This document shows, piece after piece, positions 36,379 to 45,117 of a stretch of DNA of 64,000 bases (positions within the stretch are counted from its first letter, which is position 1; every line of letters starts with the position of its first letter). Both the position numbers and the translations under genes were made by a program. This DNA comes from Urechidicola croceus. GTDB taxonomy: Bacteria > Bacteroidota > Bacteroidia > Flavobacteriales > Flavobacteriaceae. The notes beneath the pieces were generated by a model. That model did not search any database and had not been told where the DNA came from. It saw only the letters and a program-made list of their open reading frames with translations. The DNA lies in assembly GCA_905181865.1 (NCBI GenBank), contig CAJIZG010000003.1, forward strand, positions 186,001 to 250,000, read 5' to 3'.

Positions 36379-39300
36379 ATGCTAAACAAAAGCATCAAAT
36401 TTTTAATAGAGAATAAACTCGTTTCAGTGCTGCTACTTTTCCTTTTAGTTGGATGGGGAATCGTTAATGCTCCGTTCAATTGGGATACAGGATTTTTAAC
36501 AAGCAACCCTGTAGCTGTAGATGCCATTCCCGATATTGGAGAAAACCAACAAATTGTATTTACTAAATGGGAGGGTCGTTCACCACAGGATATTGAAGAC
36601 CAAATCACATATCCTCTAACCACTTCTTTACTCGGTATTCCAGGAGTAAAAACCATTCGTAGTTCCTCTATGTTTGGCTTTTCAAGTATTTATATCATTT
36701 TTGAAGAAGATATAGATTTTTATTGGAGCCGTAGTCGCATCCTCGAAAAACTAAACTCATTACCAAGTGGATTAATTCCCGCTGATGTTAACCCTTCTTT
36801 AGGGCCAGATGCAACAGGTTTAGGTCAAATTTTTTGGTACACTTTAGAAGGTCGCGACGCACATGGAAATGTTACTGGAGGTTGGGATTTACAAGAATTA
36901 CGAAGCATACAAGACTACTATGTAAAATATGCTTTATCGTCTGCAAGTGGCGTGTCTGAAGTAGCTTCAATTGGTGGTTACGTACAAGAATATCAAGTAG
37001 ATGTCAATCCAGAATTAATGCGTCAATACAACATTGGTTTAAATCAAGTTGTAAAAGCAGTAAAGGAGAGTAATAAAGATATTGGTGCTCAGACTTTAGA
37101 GATTAACCAAGCTGAATATTTAGTGCGTGGTTTGGGTTATATAAAATCCATTTCAGATTTAGAAAATGCAGTAGTCACTTCCGAAGATTACACAGCAATC
37201 AAAATTAAAGATATTGCAAAAGTTTCATTAGGTCCTGCAGCTCGAAGAGGAATATTAGACAAAGAAGGTGCTGAAGTAGTAGGTGCTGTGGTAGTAGCTA
37301 GATATGGCGCTAACCCGATGGAAGTGATTAATAACGTTAAAGAAAAAATCAAAGAACTAAGTACCGGACTTCCGTCAAAGGTATTGCCAGATGGCAGAAC
37401 ATCACAAGTTACGGTCGTTCCTTTTTATGACAGAACAGAATTGATTCAAGAAACATTGGATACGCTAAACGAGGCATTAACATTAGAAATTTTAATAACC
37501 ATTTTTGTTATTGTCCTTATGTTATTTAATTTACGTGCTTCGATACTTATTTCTGGGCTATTACCAGTAGCAGTGTTAATGGTGTTTATCGCTATGAAAC
37601 TGTTTAATGTTGACGCTAATATTGTAGCATTATCTGGTATTGCTATTGCTATTGGCACCATGGTAGATGTAGGCGTTATTATTTCAGAAAATATTATTAG
37701 ACATCTCGATGAAGCCGACAATATCATTCCGACAGAGCTAGGAACGAGCGATGAGGAATCTCATGAAAAACTACCAATAAATCAAGTAGTTTACAACGCA
37801 ACAACAGAAGTTTCTGGTGCAATTGTAACAGCTGTAATGACAACGATAATTAGTTTTATTCCTGTTTTTACTATGATTGGTGCAGAAGGAAAATTATTTA
37901 GACCTTTAGCCTTTACAAAAACCTTTGCTTTAACTACATCTTTAATAGTTGCCTTGTTTCTAATACCACCATTTGCAGCCTATTTATTTAGAAAGAAAAA
38001 CATTAAAAAAAGCTTTAACTTTATATTAAATAGTGTTTTAATACTATTTGGTTTAGGTGTGATATTATATGGCTATTGGTTAGGGTTGATTTTGATTGCA
38101 TTTGGAACTACGACTTTATTGAAACTTCAAGGAAAAGTAATTGAAAAACGAGTGAACCTTATCAATATAATAGTTTCAATGTTAGTAATTGTTTTTCTAT
38201 TGGCTGAATATTGGAGACCTTTAGGCGTAGATAAAAGTATCTTTTGGAACCTCATTTTTGTAAGTATTATTTGTTTCGGGCTCTTAGGTATTTTTACTCT
38301 TTTCAGAAACTATTACACCCGTATTTTAAGATGGTGTTTAGACAATAAACTCTTGTTTCTATCTTTACCGACAGCTATTGTGATTACTGGTTTTTTCATT
38401 ATGAAAAATACAGGAAAGGAATTTATGCCATCTTTAAATGAAGGTTCCTTTTTATTGATGCCTACATCAATGCCACATTCTGGTGTTGCCGAAAACAAGC
38501 GTGTCTTGCAACAACTAGATATGGCAGTAGCCAGTATTCCAGAAGTTGAAACGGTTCTGGGTAAAGCAGGTAGAACAGAATCGGCTTTAGATCCGGCACC
38601 CCTATCTATGTATGAGAATCTTATTCAGTATAAGTCTGAATATATGCAAAATGAAAACGGAGAACGTCAACGCTACAAAGTGAATGATGATGGCTTATTT
38701 GAATTAAAAGATGGACGTTTTAATGCAAATCGAAACACAACAGATAATGTAGCCTTTACCACAATCAAAAGGGCTCAATTAGTTGAAGATAAAAATGGAG
38801 AATTCTATCGTAATTGGCGACCAGAAATACAATCACCTGATGATATTTGGAATGAAATTGTAAGAGTTACCAAATTACCTGGAGTAACCTCTGCCCCTAA
38901 ATTACAACCTATTGAGACCCGATTAGTAATGTTGCAAACAGGAATGCGAGCACCAATGGGTATAAAAGTAAAAGGGCAAGATTTAAAGCAAATTGAAGCA
39001 TTTGGAGTTCAATTAGAAAACATATTAAAACAGGCAGAAGGAGTTAAAAAAGAAGCAGTTTTTGCAGATCGGATTGTTGGCAAACCGTATTTGTTAATTG
39101 ATATTGATAGAGAGAAAATTGCTCGGTATGGCATAACAATTGAAGAAGTCCAAAATGTATTAAAAGTTGCTGTTGGTGGCATGGTTTTAACTCAAACGGT
39201 AGAAGGGCGTGAACGTTATGGGGTACGTGTACGTTATCCAAGAGAATTACGAGCAAACCCAACTGATTTAGAACAGATTTATATTCCAGTTGAGAAAGGT

Positions 39301-40143
39301 AGTCCTATTCCTTTAAGTGAATTAGCAACCATTCGATATGAGCGAGGTCCACAAGTTATAAAAAGTGAAGACACTTTTTTAGTGGGTTATGTGTTGTTTG
39401 ATAAATTAGATAGTTTTGCAGAAGTAAGCGTCGTTGAAAATGCTCAAACTTTAATTCAACAAAAAATTGATTCAGGCGAATTGATCGTACCAAAAGGCAT
39501 CAACTATAAATTTACAGGAACGTATGAAAATCAGTTAAGAGCAGAAGAAACTTTAGCGATGGTCGTTCCTTTAGCATTAGCTATTATCTTTTTGATATTG
39601 TATTTCCAATTCCGTTCGGTAGCAACATCCTTCATGGTATTTACAGGTATTGCAGTTGCCTTTTCAGGTGGTTTTATAATGATTTGGCTCTATGGTCAAG
39701 ATTGGTTTTTAAACTTCAATTTCTTTGGAGAAAACTTACGGGACTTATTCCAAATGCACACCATCAATTTAAGTGTAGCGGTTTGGGTTGGGTTTATTGC
39801 ATTATTCGGTATTGCAACCGATGACGGTGTGGTCATGGCAACCTATTTAACGCAAACCTTTAATCGAAATACTCCTGAAAGCAAAAAGGAAATAAGAGCG
39901 TCTATAGTAGAAGCAGGAGAAAAACGTATAAGACCCTGTTTAATGACAACTGCTACAACCATTTTAGCCTTATTACCAGTTTTAACATCAACAGGACTTG
40001 GAAGTGATATTATGATTCCAATGGCTATACCGAGTTTTGGAGGTATGTTAATCGCATTAATAACCTTATTTGTAGTGCCGGTATTATATAGCTGGAGGGC
40101 GGAGTTGAAAGTGAAAAGTGGTAAGCGAAAAATGAAAAAATGA
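36379..40143 (+). CDS. cusA: CusA/CzcA family heavy-metal efflux RND permease
   Basis: A 1254-residue RND pump. Twelve core helices plus an added hydrophobic stretch around 545-635 explain the length over the usual 1040. Signature regions are NPVAVDAIPDIGENQQIVFT, SSSMFGFSSIYIIFEED, the TM4 relay GIAIAIGTMVDVGVIISENI, GKEFMPSLNEGSFLLMP and GIATDDGVVMATYLTQTF. It exports monovalent (Cu/Ag) or divalent (Zn/Co) ions from periplasm and inner membrane outward, with the CusB adaptor and TolC channel encoded downstream. The last residues (VKSGKRKMKK) are encoded by an A-rich repeat, suggesting the natural tail was altered. Confidence 0.95.
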   Translation: MLNKSIKFLIENKLVSVLLLFLLVGWGIVNAPFNWDTGFLTSNPVAVDAIPDIGENQQIVFTKWEGRSPQDIEDQITYPLTTSLLGIPGVKTIRSSSMFGFSSIYIIFEEDIDFYWSRSRILEKLNSLPSGLIPADVNPSLGPDATGLGQIFWYTLEGRDAHGNVTGGWDLQELRSIQDYYVKYALSSASGVSEVASIGGYVQEYQVDVNPELMRQYNIGLNQVVKAVKESNKDIGAQTLEINQAEYLVRGLGYIKSISDLENAVVTSEDYTAIKIKDIAKVSLGPAARRGILDKEGAEVVGAVVVARYGANPMEVINNVKEKIKELSTGLPSKVLPDGRTSQVTVVPFYDRTELIQETLDTLNEALTLEILITIFVIVLMLFNLRASILISGLLPVAVLMVFIAMKLFNVDANIVALSGIAIAIGTMVDVGVIISENIIRHLDEADNIIPTELGTSDEESHEKLPINQVVYNATTEVSGAIVTAVMTTIISFIPVFTMIGAEGKLFRPLAFTKTFALTTSLIVALFLIPPFAAYLFRKKNIKKSFNFILNSVLILFGLGVILYGYWLGLILIAFGTTTLLKLQGKVIEKRVNLINIIVSMLVIVFLLAEYWRPLGVDKSIFWNLIFVSIICFGLLGIFTLFRNYYTRILRWCLDNKLLFLSLPTAIVITGFFIMKNTGKEFMPSLNEGSFLLMPTSMPHSGVAENKRVLQQLDMAVASIPEVETVLGKAGRTESALDPAPLSMYENLIQYKSEYMQNENGERQRYKVNDDGLFELKDGRFNANRNTTDNVAFTTIKRAQLVEDKNGEFYRNWRPEIQSPDDIWNEIVRVTKLPGVTSAPKLQPIETRLVMLQTGMRAPMGIKVKGQDLKQIEAFGVQLENILKQAEGVKKEAVFADRIVGKPYLLIDIDREKIARYGITIEEVQNVLKVAVGGMVLTQTVEGRERYGVRVRYPRELRANPTDLEQIYIPVEKGSPIPLSELATIRYERGPQVIKSEDTFLVGYVLFDKLDSFAEVSVVENAQTLIQQKIDSGELIVPKGINYKFTGTYENQLRAEETLAMVVPLALAIIFLILYFQFRSVATSFMVFTGIAVAFSGGFIMIWLYGQDWFLNFNFFGENLRDLFQMHTINLSVAVWVGFIALFGIATDDGVVMATYLTQTFNRNTPESKKEIRASIVEAGEKRIRPCLMTTATTILALLPVLTSTGLGSDIMIPMAIPSFGGMLIALITLFVVPVLYSWRAELKVKSGKRKMKK

Positions 40144-40146
40144 AAA
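40103..40146 (+). repeat. Left copy of A-rich inverted repeat flanking the four-helix-bundle gene
   Basis: AGTGAAAAGTGGTAAGCGAA and following AAATGAAAAAATGAAAAATG. The reverse complement of 40573-40610 reads AGTGAAAAGTAAAAAGTGAA, so the two copies are imperfect inverted repeats on either side of the gene at 40147. It encodes the tail of CusA. Confidence 0.55.
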
Positions 40147-40497
40147 ATGATGGGTAAGAGCATATTAAGAGATAAAAGTTACGATTTTGCTTTAAAAATT
40201 ATAAAGCTATCTCAATTTTTGGTTTCTGAAAAGAAAGAATATATTTTGAGTAAACAATTACTTCGAAGTGGTACCGCTATTGGCTCGCTAATTAGAGAAG
40301 CAGAGTTTGCTCAAAGTAAAGCTGATTTCATCCATAAAATGAGTATTTCTCTAAAAGAAGGTAACGAAACACTTTATTGGCTGGAGTTATTAAAAGATAG
40401 TTCTTTGATTTCAGTAGTAGAGTTTGATACTCTTCACAACAATTGTAAAGAGTTAGTTGCGATGTTGGTGAGCACAATAAAAACTTCAAAAAAATAA
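40147..40497 (+). CDS. Four-helix-bundle protein (S23/IVS-type)
   Basis: A 116-residue protein starting MMGKSILRDKSYDFALKIIK (ATG at 40147 or 40150) with LLRSGTAIGSLIREAEFAQS and DFIHKMSISLKEGNETLYWL. This is the four-helix bundle family first seen in 23S rRNA intervening sequences and widely scattered in Bacteroidota. Its function is unclear. It sits between cusA and the tolC-like gene, three bases after the cusA stop, and is flanked by inverted A-rich repeats, so it looks like a cassette inserted into the efflux operon. Confidence 0.88.
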   Translation: MMGKSILRDKSYDFALKIIKLSQFLVSEKKEYILSKQLLRSGTAIGSLIREAEFAQSKADFIHKMSISLKEGNETLYWLELLKDSSLISVVEFDTLHNNCKELVAMLVSTIKTSKK

Positions 40498-40498
40498 T

Positions 40499-41827
40499 AT
40501 GAAAACTTTATCATACATAGCGCCCATTAATAAACAGTCCTTTTTATTTTCCAATTTTAACTTGGTAAACAAGCGAACTTTTCACTTTTTACTTTTCACT
40601 TATAACTTAAAAAGCGTCTTAATATCTAGCTTTTTACTTTTCAATTTAAACGTAATTAGTGCACAACAATTGGGAACACTTATAGAAGAAGCATTGTTAA
40701 ACAGTCCAGAAATTCAAAAATTTGAATTGCAATACAGTATTGCTTCTGAAAAAGTGAATGAAGTAAACACGATACCTGATACCGAATTTGGTGTTGGTTA
40801 CTTTATAAGCGAGCCAGAAACACGTTCAGGAGCGCAACGCTTTAAAGTATCGGCTAAACAAATGTTGCCTTGGTTTGGCAATATAACTGCAAGAGAAAAT
40901 TATGTGAGCGCTTTGGCAGCTGCTAAATATGAAGACATTATAATTGCCAAAAGAAAACTAGTGGTTTCCGTATCGCAATCTTATTACAATCTATATACTA
41001 ATAAGGCAAAACAAGAGGTATTACTAGAAAACATCAACTTACTTAAAACTTATGAAACACTAGCGTTAACATCTGTTGAAGTTGGAAAAGCATCTGCGGT
41101 AGATGTATTGCGATTACAAATGCGCCAAAATGAAATACAGCAATTATCAGCTATTTTGAGTCAACAATATCTTACTGAACAAACTGCTTTTAATAATTTT
41201 TTGAATAGAGAAAATTATATTGAAATCAATATAGTCGATGAATTGATTATGCCTTCAATAGATTTTGAAATCAACGATGAAAGTATAGTGCTGCATCCTG
41301 AATTGTTGAAATACGATAAACTCTATCAATCTTTAGAAAAATCTGAATTATTGAACCAAAAAGAAAGTAATCCAATGATTGGTTTTGGGCTGGATTATAT
41401 CAATGTTGAAAAGAGATCAGCTATGAATTTCAGAGACAACGGAAAAGATATTGTTATGCCCATGGTCTCGGTTTCTATTCCAATATTTAATAGTAAATAC
41501 AAATCAAAAACCAAACAAAACGAATTACAACAACAGGAGATTATTGCTCAAAAGCAAGAAAGATTAAACATATTGGAAACTTTTTTAGATAAGGCAATAA
41601 ACGATAGAAGCTCTGAAAGAATAAGATATGTAACACAAACTAAAAACTTAAAGCAAGCCAAACATGCACAAGAAATTTTAATCAAAAATTATGAAACAGG
41701 AACGATTGATTTCAATGATGTATTGGATATTCAGGAATTACAACTCAAGTTTCAAATAAATCAAATAGAATCGGTTAAAAGTCATTATATACAAACAACT
41801 CTTATTAACTATTTAACGCAACAGTAA
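40499..41827 (+). CDS. TolC family outer-membrane efflux channel
   Basis: A 442-residue OEP-family protein: LGTLIEEALLNSPEIQKFEL, QMLPWFGNITARENYVSALA, a long coiled-coil repeat (LLKTYETLALTSVEVGKASA) and a second repeat ending in IKNYETGTIDFNDVLDIQEL. It is the outer-membrane channel for the Cus-type pump. The signal peptide LKSVLISSFLLFNLNVISAQ comes only after an odd 38-residue N-terminal stretch partly encoded by the right-hand A/T-rich repeat, with no ATG at the expected place. The start at 40499 is the only good one. Confidence 0.88.
   Translation: MKTLSYIAPINKQSFLFSNFNLVNKRTFHFLLFTYNLKSVLISSFLLFNLNVISAQQLGTLIEEALLNSPEIQKFELQYSIASEKVNEVNTIPDTEFGVGYFISEPETRSGAQRFKVSAKQMLPWFGNITARENYVSALAAAKYEDIIIAKRKLVVSVSQSYYNLYTNKAKQEVLLENINLLKTYETLALTSVEVGKASAVDVLRLQMRQNEIQQLSAILSQQYLTEQTAFNNFLNRENYIEINIVDELIMPSIDFEINDESIVLHPELLKYDKLYQSLEKSELLNQKESNPMIGFGLDYINVEKRSAMNFRDNGKDIVMPMVSVSIPIFNSKYKSKTKQNELQQQEIIAQKQERLNILETFLDKAINDRSSERIRYVTQTKNLKQAKHAQEILIKNYETGTIDFNDVLDIQELQLKFQINQIESVKSHYIQTTLINYLTQQ
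40573..40610 (-). repeat. Right copy of A-rich inverted repeat flanking the four-helix-bundle gene
   Basis: Forward strand reads CTTTTCACTTTTTACTTTTC-like sequence (ACTTTTCACTTTTTACTTTT). Inverted relative to the copy at 40103-40146. It lies inside the 5' end of the tolC-like gene; a further partial unit (CTTTTTACTTTTCAATTT) occurs near 40630. Confidence 0.55.
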
Positions 41828-42558
41828 TGACACATACATACAAAATAGAAGGAATGACTTGCAACAATTGTAAAGCTTCTGTAGGAAAATATCTAAACAA
41901 CTTAGAACACATGACCAATGTCTCTATTAATCTTGATAAAGGTGAAGCATTATTAACGATGGATGAACATATTACAACGGATGCACTTCAAAACGCATTA
42001 CCAAAAAAATATACGTTAGCAGAAAAAGACGAAAAAAATGTACCCTTGGCGTTCTCAGCGTCAACGATGGTTATAGATAAAGATAAAACCAAACTTCAGC
42101 AATTAAAACCATTAGTACTCATCCTCTTTTACATTACAACAGCCAGTGTATTGTTTCATTATAAAGTTTGGTCTTGGAGTGAATTTATGCTCGACTTTAT
42201 GGGATTGTTCTATATCGTATTTAGTTTCTTCAAAATGCTAGACTTAAAAGGGTTTCCAGAATCTTTTAAAATGTACGACCCATTAGCAAAGCGTATTCCT
42301 ATTTATGGAGGGATTTATCCTTTTATAGAAACGGCTTTGGGTTTAATGTTCTTAATGCGGTTTGAAGTGAACATCGCCTTAATTGTTACACTTATTGTTT
42401 TAAGTATAACGACTATTGGAGTCACAAAAACACTTTTAGATAAAAAATCTATTCGTTGCGCTTGTTTAGGAACTGCATTAAAATTACCAATGACAGAAGC
42501 AACATTTATAGAAAATACCATTATGATTGTAATGGCTTTACTAATGCTGATGTTTTAA
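41827..42558 (+). CDS. HMA domain fused to a MauE/DoxX-like membrane domain
   Basis: A 243-residue protein. Residues 1-70 are a heavy-metal-associated domain with YKIEGMTCNNCKASVGKYL. Four hydrophobic segments follow from about 97 (LVLILFYITTASVLF, FMGLFYIVFSFFKML, GLMFLMRFEVNIALIVTLI), resembling the MauE/DoxX fold, with a conserved CACLGTALKLPMTEATFIEN loop near the end that carries two further Cys. It probably moves or reduces a metal ion at the inner membrane as part of copper handling. The start overlaps the previous stop (TAATG). Confidence 0.85.
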   Translation: MTHTYKIEGMTCNNCKASVGKYLNNLEHMTNVSINLDKGEALLTMDEHITTDALQNALPKKYTLAEKDEKNVPLAFSASTMVIDKDKTKLQQLKPLVLILFYITTASVLFHYKVWSWSEFMLDFMGLFYIVFSFFKMLDLKGFPESFKMYDPLAKRIPIYGGIYPFIETALGLMFLMRFEVNIALIVTLIVLSITTIGVTKTLLDKKSIRCACLGTALKLPMTEATFIENTIMIVMALLMLMF

Positions 42559-42770
42559 TGATACATAAATCAGTTTTTAAAATATCAAAAATGGATTGTC
42601 CGTCAGAAGAGAACCTGAGTAGGATAAAACTCTCTGATATTGAAGGTGTCAAGCAACTCGATTTTGATTTAGAGCATCGGATTTTGACAGTATTTCATAC
42701 AAAAGATATAATTAATATAGAAAAAGCGATACTGAAGGTTCAATTTCATTGGCTTGGGAAAAAATTTTGA
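42558..42770 (+). CDS. Short HMA-type metal-binding protein, probably truncated
   Basis: The track ORF begins at 42456, but the ATG at 42558 overlaps the preceding TAA (TAATG) and gives a 70-residue HMA-like domain with KISKMDCPSEENLSRIKL. Here the usual CxxC is reduced to one Cys. Related Bacteroidota proteins of about 200 residues continue into a cation-transporter membrane domain; this one ends after KVQFHWLGKKF. It may be a functional small chaperone or a truncated remnant. Confidence 0.7.
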   Translation: MIHKSVFKISKMDCPSEENLSRIKLSDIEGVKQLDFDLEHRILTVFHTKDIINIEKAILKVQFHWLGKKF

Positions 42771-42814
42771 TTGATTTTAATTTTATAGTAAAACAATGAT
42801 AAAACGATTAGAAA

Positions 42815-44593
42815 ATGAAAAATAAAAAAACAGTTATTTATATAGGTATTCTTGCCGTTGGTGTTTTATTAGGTTGGTTGCTTTTTGGAGGAGCTTCAAC
42901 TTCTAAAACAGTGCATAATCACGCTGAAATGTCAGAAACTAATCAAATGTGGACCTGTTCTATGCACCTACAGATTATGCAGCCAGAAGCGGGCGATTGC
43001 CCTATTTGTGGTATGGATTTAATTCCTGCAGAAACGAGTGCTGATGGTTTACTAGCAGATCAATTTAAGTTAACAGAAAATGCTTTGGCTTTAGCTAATA
43101 TTCAAACTTCAATTGTTGGTAATCGCAATCAAAAAGATAATTTCGTAAAATTATCTGGTAAAATTGTTGAGAATGAAGAAGCAAATACGGTTCAAGTCAG
43201 TTATTTTTCTGGAAGAATCGAGCAATTAAATGTTAGTTTTACAGGTGAAGACATTCGAAAAGGGCAATTGTTGGCGACTATTTATTCGCCAGAACTATAT
43301 GCTGCACAACAAGAATTAATTACAGCAGTGTCTTTAAAAGAATCGCAACCTGCACTTTACAAAGCGGTGCGTAATAAACTAAAAATCTGGAAACTTTCTG
43401 AAAATCAGATTCAGCAGATTGAAACATCCGGAAAGGTAAAAGAAAACTTCCCTGTTTATGCAACAGTTTCGGGCACTGTATCAGAAAAATTAGTAACAAA
43501 AGGCGCATCAATTAAACAAGGTCAGCCGCTGCTTAAAATCGCAAATCTTACGAATGTTTGGGCAAATTTTAATGTCTACGAAAATCAAATCAGTCAATTT
43601 AAAAAAGGACAAGAAATTTCTATAACTACCAATGTCTATGCAAATAAAGAATTTAAGGCGAAAGTAGATTTTATAGATCCTGTTTTAAATACAAAAACAC
43701 GAACTGTAATTATAAGAGCGGTATTAAATAATAAAGATGCTATCTTTAAACCCGGTATGTTTGTTGAAGGAAAAATAAAAGGAATCACTTTAAATAAAGA
43801 ACAGGTATTGACCATTCCATCATCGGCTATTTTATGGACAGGTAAACGCTCTGTAGTCTATTTAAAAACCAACCCAAACGCTCCTGTTTTTGAAATGCGT
43901 AAAATTACATTAGGCACTATGGTTGGTGATTATTATGAAGTGCTAGAAGGTTTGAATAAGGGTGATGAAATCGTAACAAACGGAACATTTACCGTGGATG
44001 CTGCGGCACAATTAAAAGGTAAAAAATCAATGATGAACAAAGAAGGTGATATGGCTATGAATGGTCATGAGGGACATATGGTTATGGATAAAAGCATTCC
44101 AGTAAAAAATGAGGAGCATACGAATATGAATGAAAGGCTGAAAGTGTCAAAGGTTTTTCAAAATCAATTAAAAATAGTTTTTAATAATTATATCAAATTA
44201 AAAGATGCTTTAGTTAAAGATGATTCAAATAACGTAATGGCAGAATCAAAAAAACTATTAGTTAATTTGACAAAAATTGACATGAAACTATTAATAGATA
44301 AAAAAGCTCATAATCATTGGATGCTATTAGAAAAAGAAATAAAAAGAGCGGCAACTTTAATTTCAAATACATCGGGTATTAAAGAACAAAAAAATTATTT
44401 TAAACATTTGTCAACATATATGGCAAATGCTATTCAACTATATGGAGTTAATGAAAAAGTCTATTATCAATTTTGTCCTATGGGAGATAATAATAAGGGG
44501 GCTTATTGGTTAAGTAAAGAAGAAAAAGTAATTAATCCATATTTTGGTGATGCAATGCTAACATGTGGAGAAGTAAAACAAGTAATAGAATAA
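42815..44593 (+). CDS. cusB: CusB-type periplasmic adaptor of the efflux pump
   Basis: A 592-residue membrane fusion protein. After an N-terminal anchor (VIYIGILAVGVLLGWLLFGG) comes a heavy-metal-binding domain (WTCSMHLQIMQPEAGDCPIC, then GMDLIPAE), then HlyD-type hairpin and barrel segments (ISYSPELYAAQQE-like IYSPELYAAQQELITAV, IPSSAILWTGKRSVVYL). A His/Met-rich linker (MAMNGHEGHMVMDK) leads to a C-terminal DUF3347 domain (about 445-592) with NHWMLLEKEIK and YYQFCPMGDNNKGAYW. It bridges CusA and the TolC-type channel and delivers metal. Confidence 0.93.
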   Translation: MKNKKTVIYIGILAVGVLLGWLLFGGASTSKTVHNHAEMSETNQMWTCSMHLQIMQPEAGDCPICGMDLIPAETSADGLLADQFKLTENALALANIQTSIVGNRNQKDNFVKLSGKIVENEEANTVQVSYFSGRIEQLNVSFTGEDIRKGQLLATIYSPELYAAQQELITAVSLKESQPALYKAVRNKLKIWKLSENQIQQIETSGKVKENFPVYATVSGTVSEKLVTKGASIKQGQPLLKIANLTNVWANFNVYENQISQFKKGQEISITTNVYANKEFKAKVDFIDPVLNTKTRTVIIRAVLNNKDAIFKPGMFVEGKIKGITLNKEQVLTIPSSAILWTGKRSVVYLKTNPNAPVFEMRKITLGTMVGDYYEVLEGLNKGDEIVTNGTFTVDAAAQLKGKKSMMNKEGDMAMNGHEGHMVMDKSIPVKNEEHTNMNERLKVSKVFQNQLKIVFNNYIKLKDALVKDDSNNVMAESKKLLVNLTKIDMKLLIDKKAHNHWMLLEKEIKRAATLISNTSGIKEQKNYFKHLSTYMANAIQLYGVNEKVYYQFCPMGDNNKGAYWLSKEEKVINPYFGDAMLTCGEVKQVIE

Positions 44594-44611
44594 TAATTAA
44601 AATTTTAAACA

Positions 44612-45052
44612 ATGAAAAAAGTAATTTTAAGTGTGGTTGTTGTACTAGCAACTATCGTGTTAACAAGCTGTAAAAGCGAATCTAAAAAAGAAAAAGTAAC
44701 AACAACCGAAATATCTAAAGAAAATGGTATCACAGCTATTACTTTTGGTGTAAGAGGAAACTGTACCATGTGTAAAAAAACCATTGAAAAAGCAGCGAAC
44801 AGTGTTGAAGGCGTTTCTATTGCAACTTGGGATGTAGGTAAAAAGAAAATTGATGTGTCTTTTGATGATGCCAAAACAAGTGCAATGGCAATTCATAAAG
44901 CAATTGCAGCATCAGGTTATGATACCGAAAAACATGTAGGTAGTGAAGATGCTTACAACGGTTTACCTGGTTGCTGTCAATATGACCATGCAATGGTAAT
45001 GAATCAGTCTGTTGAAATGAAAGAAGATAGTCATTCAAATCACGATCATTAA
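44612..45052 (+). CDS. HMA-domain lipoprotein
   Basis: A 146-residue lipoprotein (MKKVILSVVVVLATIVLTSC) with a heavy-metal-associated domain at about 40-110 (TFGVRGNCTMCKKTIEKAAN, with the CxxC pair) and a C-terminal tail rich in Cys, His and Met (GLPGCCQYDHAMVMNQ, then HSNHDH). It would bind and hand over copper in the periplasm. Last gene of the efflux island, 18 bp after cusB. Confidence 0.9.
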   Translation: MKKVILSVVVVLATIVLTSCKSESKKEKVTTTEISKENGITAITFGVRGNCTMCKKTIEKAANSVEGVSIATWDVGKKKIDVSFDDAKTSAMAIHKAIAASGYDTEKHVGSEDAYNGLPGCCQYDHAMVMNQSVEMKEDSHSNHDH

Positions 45053-45117
45053 AATTAAGAACAAATAGATGCTATTTGCGAAGACTTAAATGACCCCAAA
45101 TAATCCTCTAACCTAAA

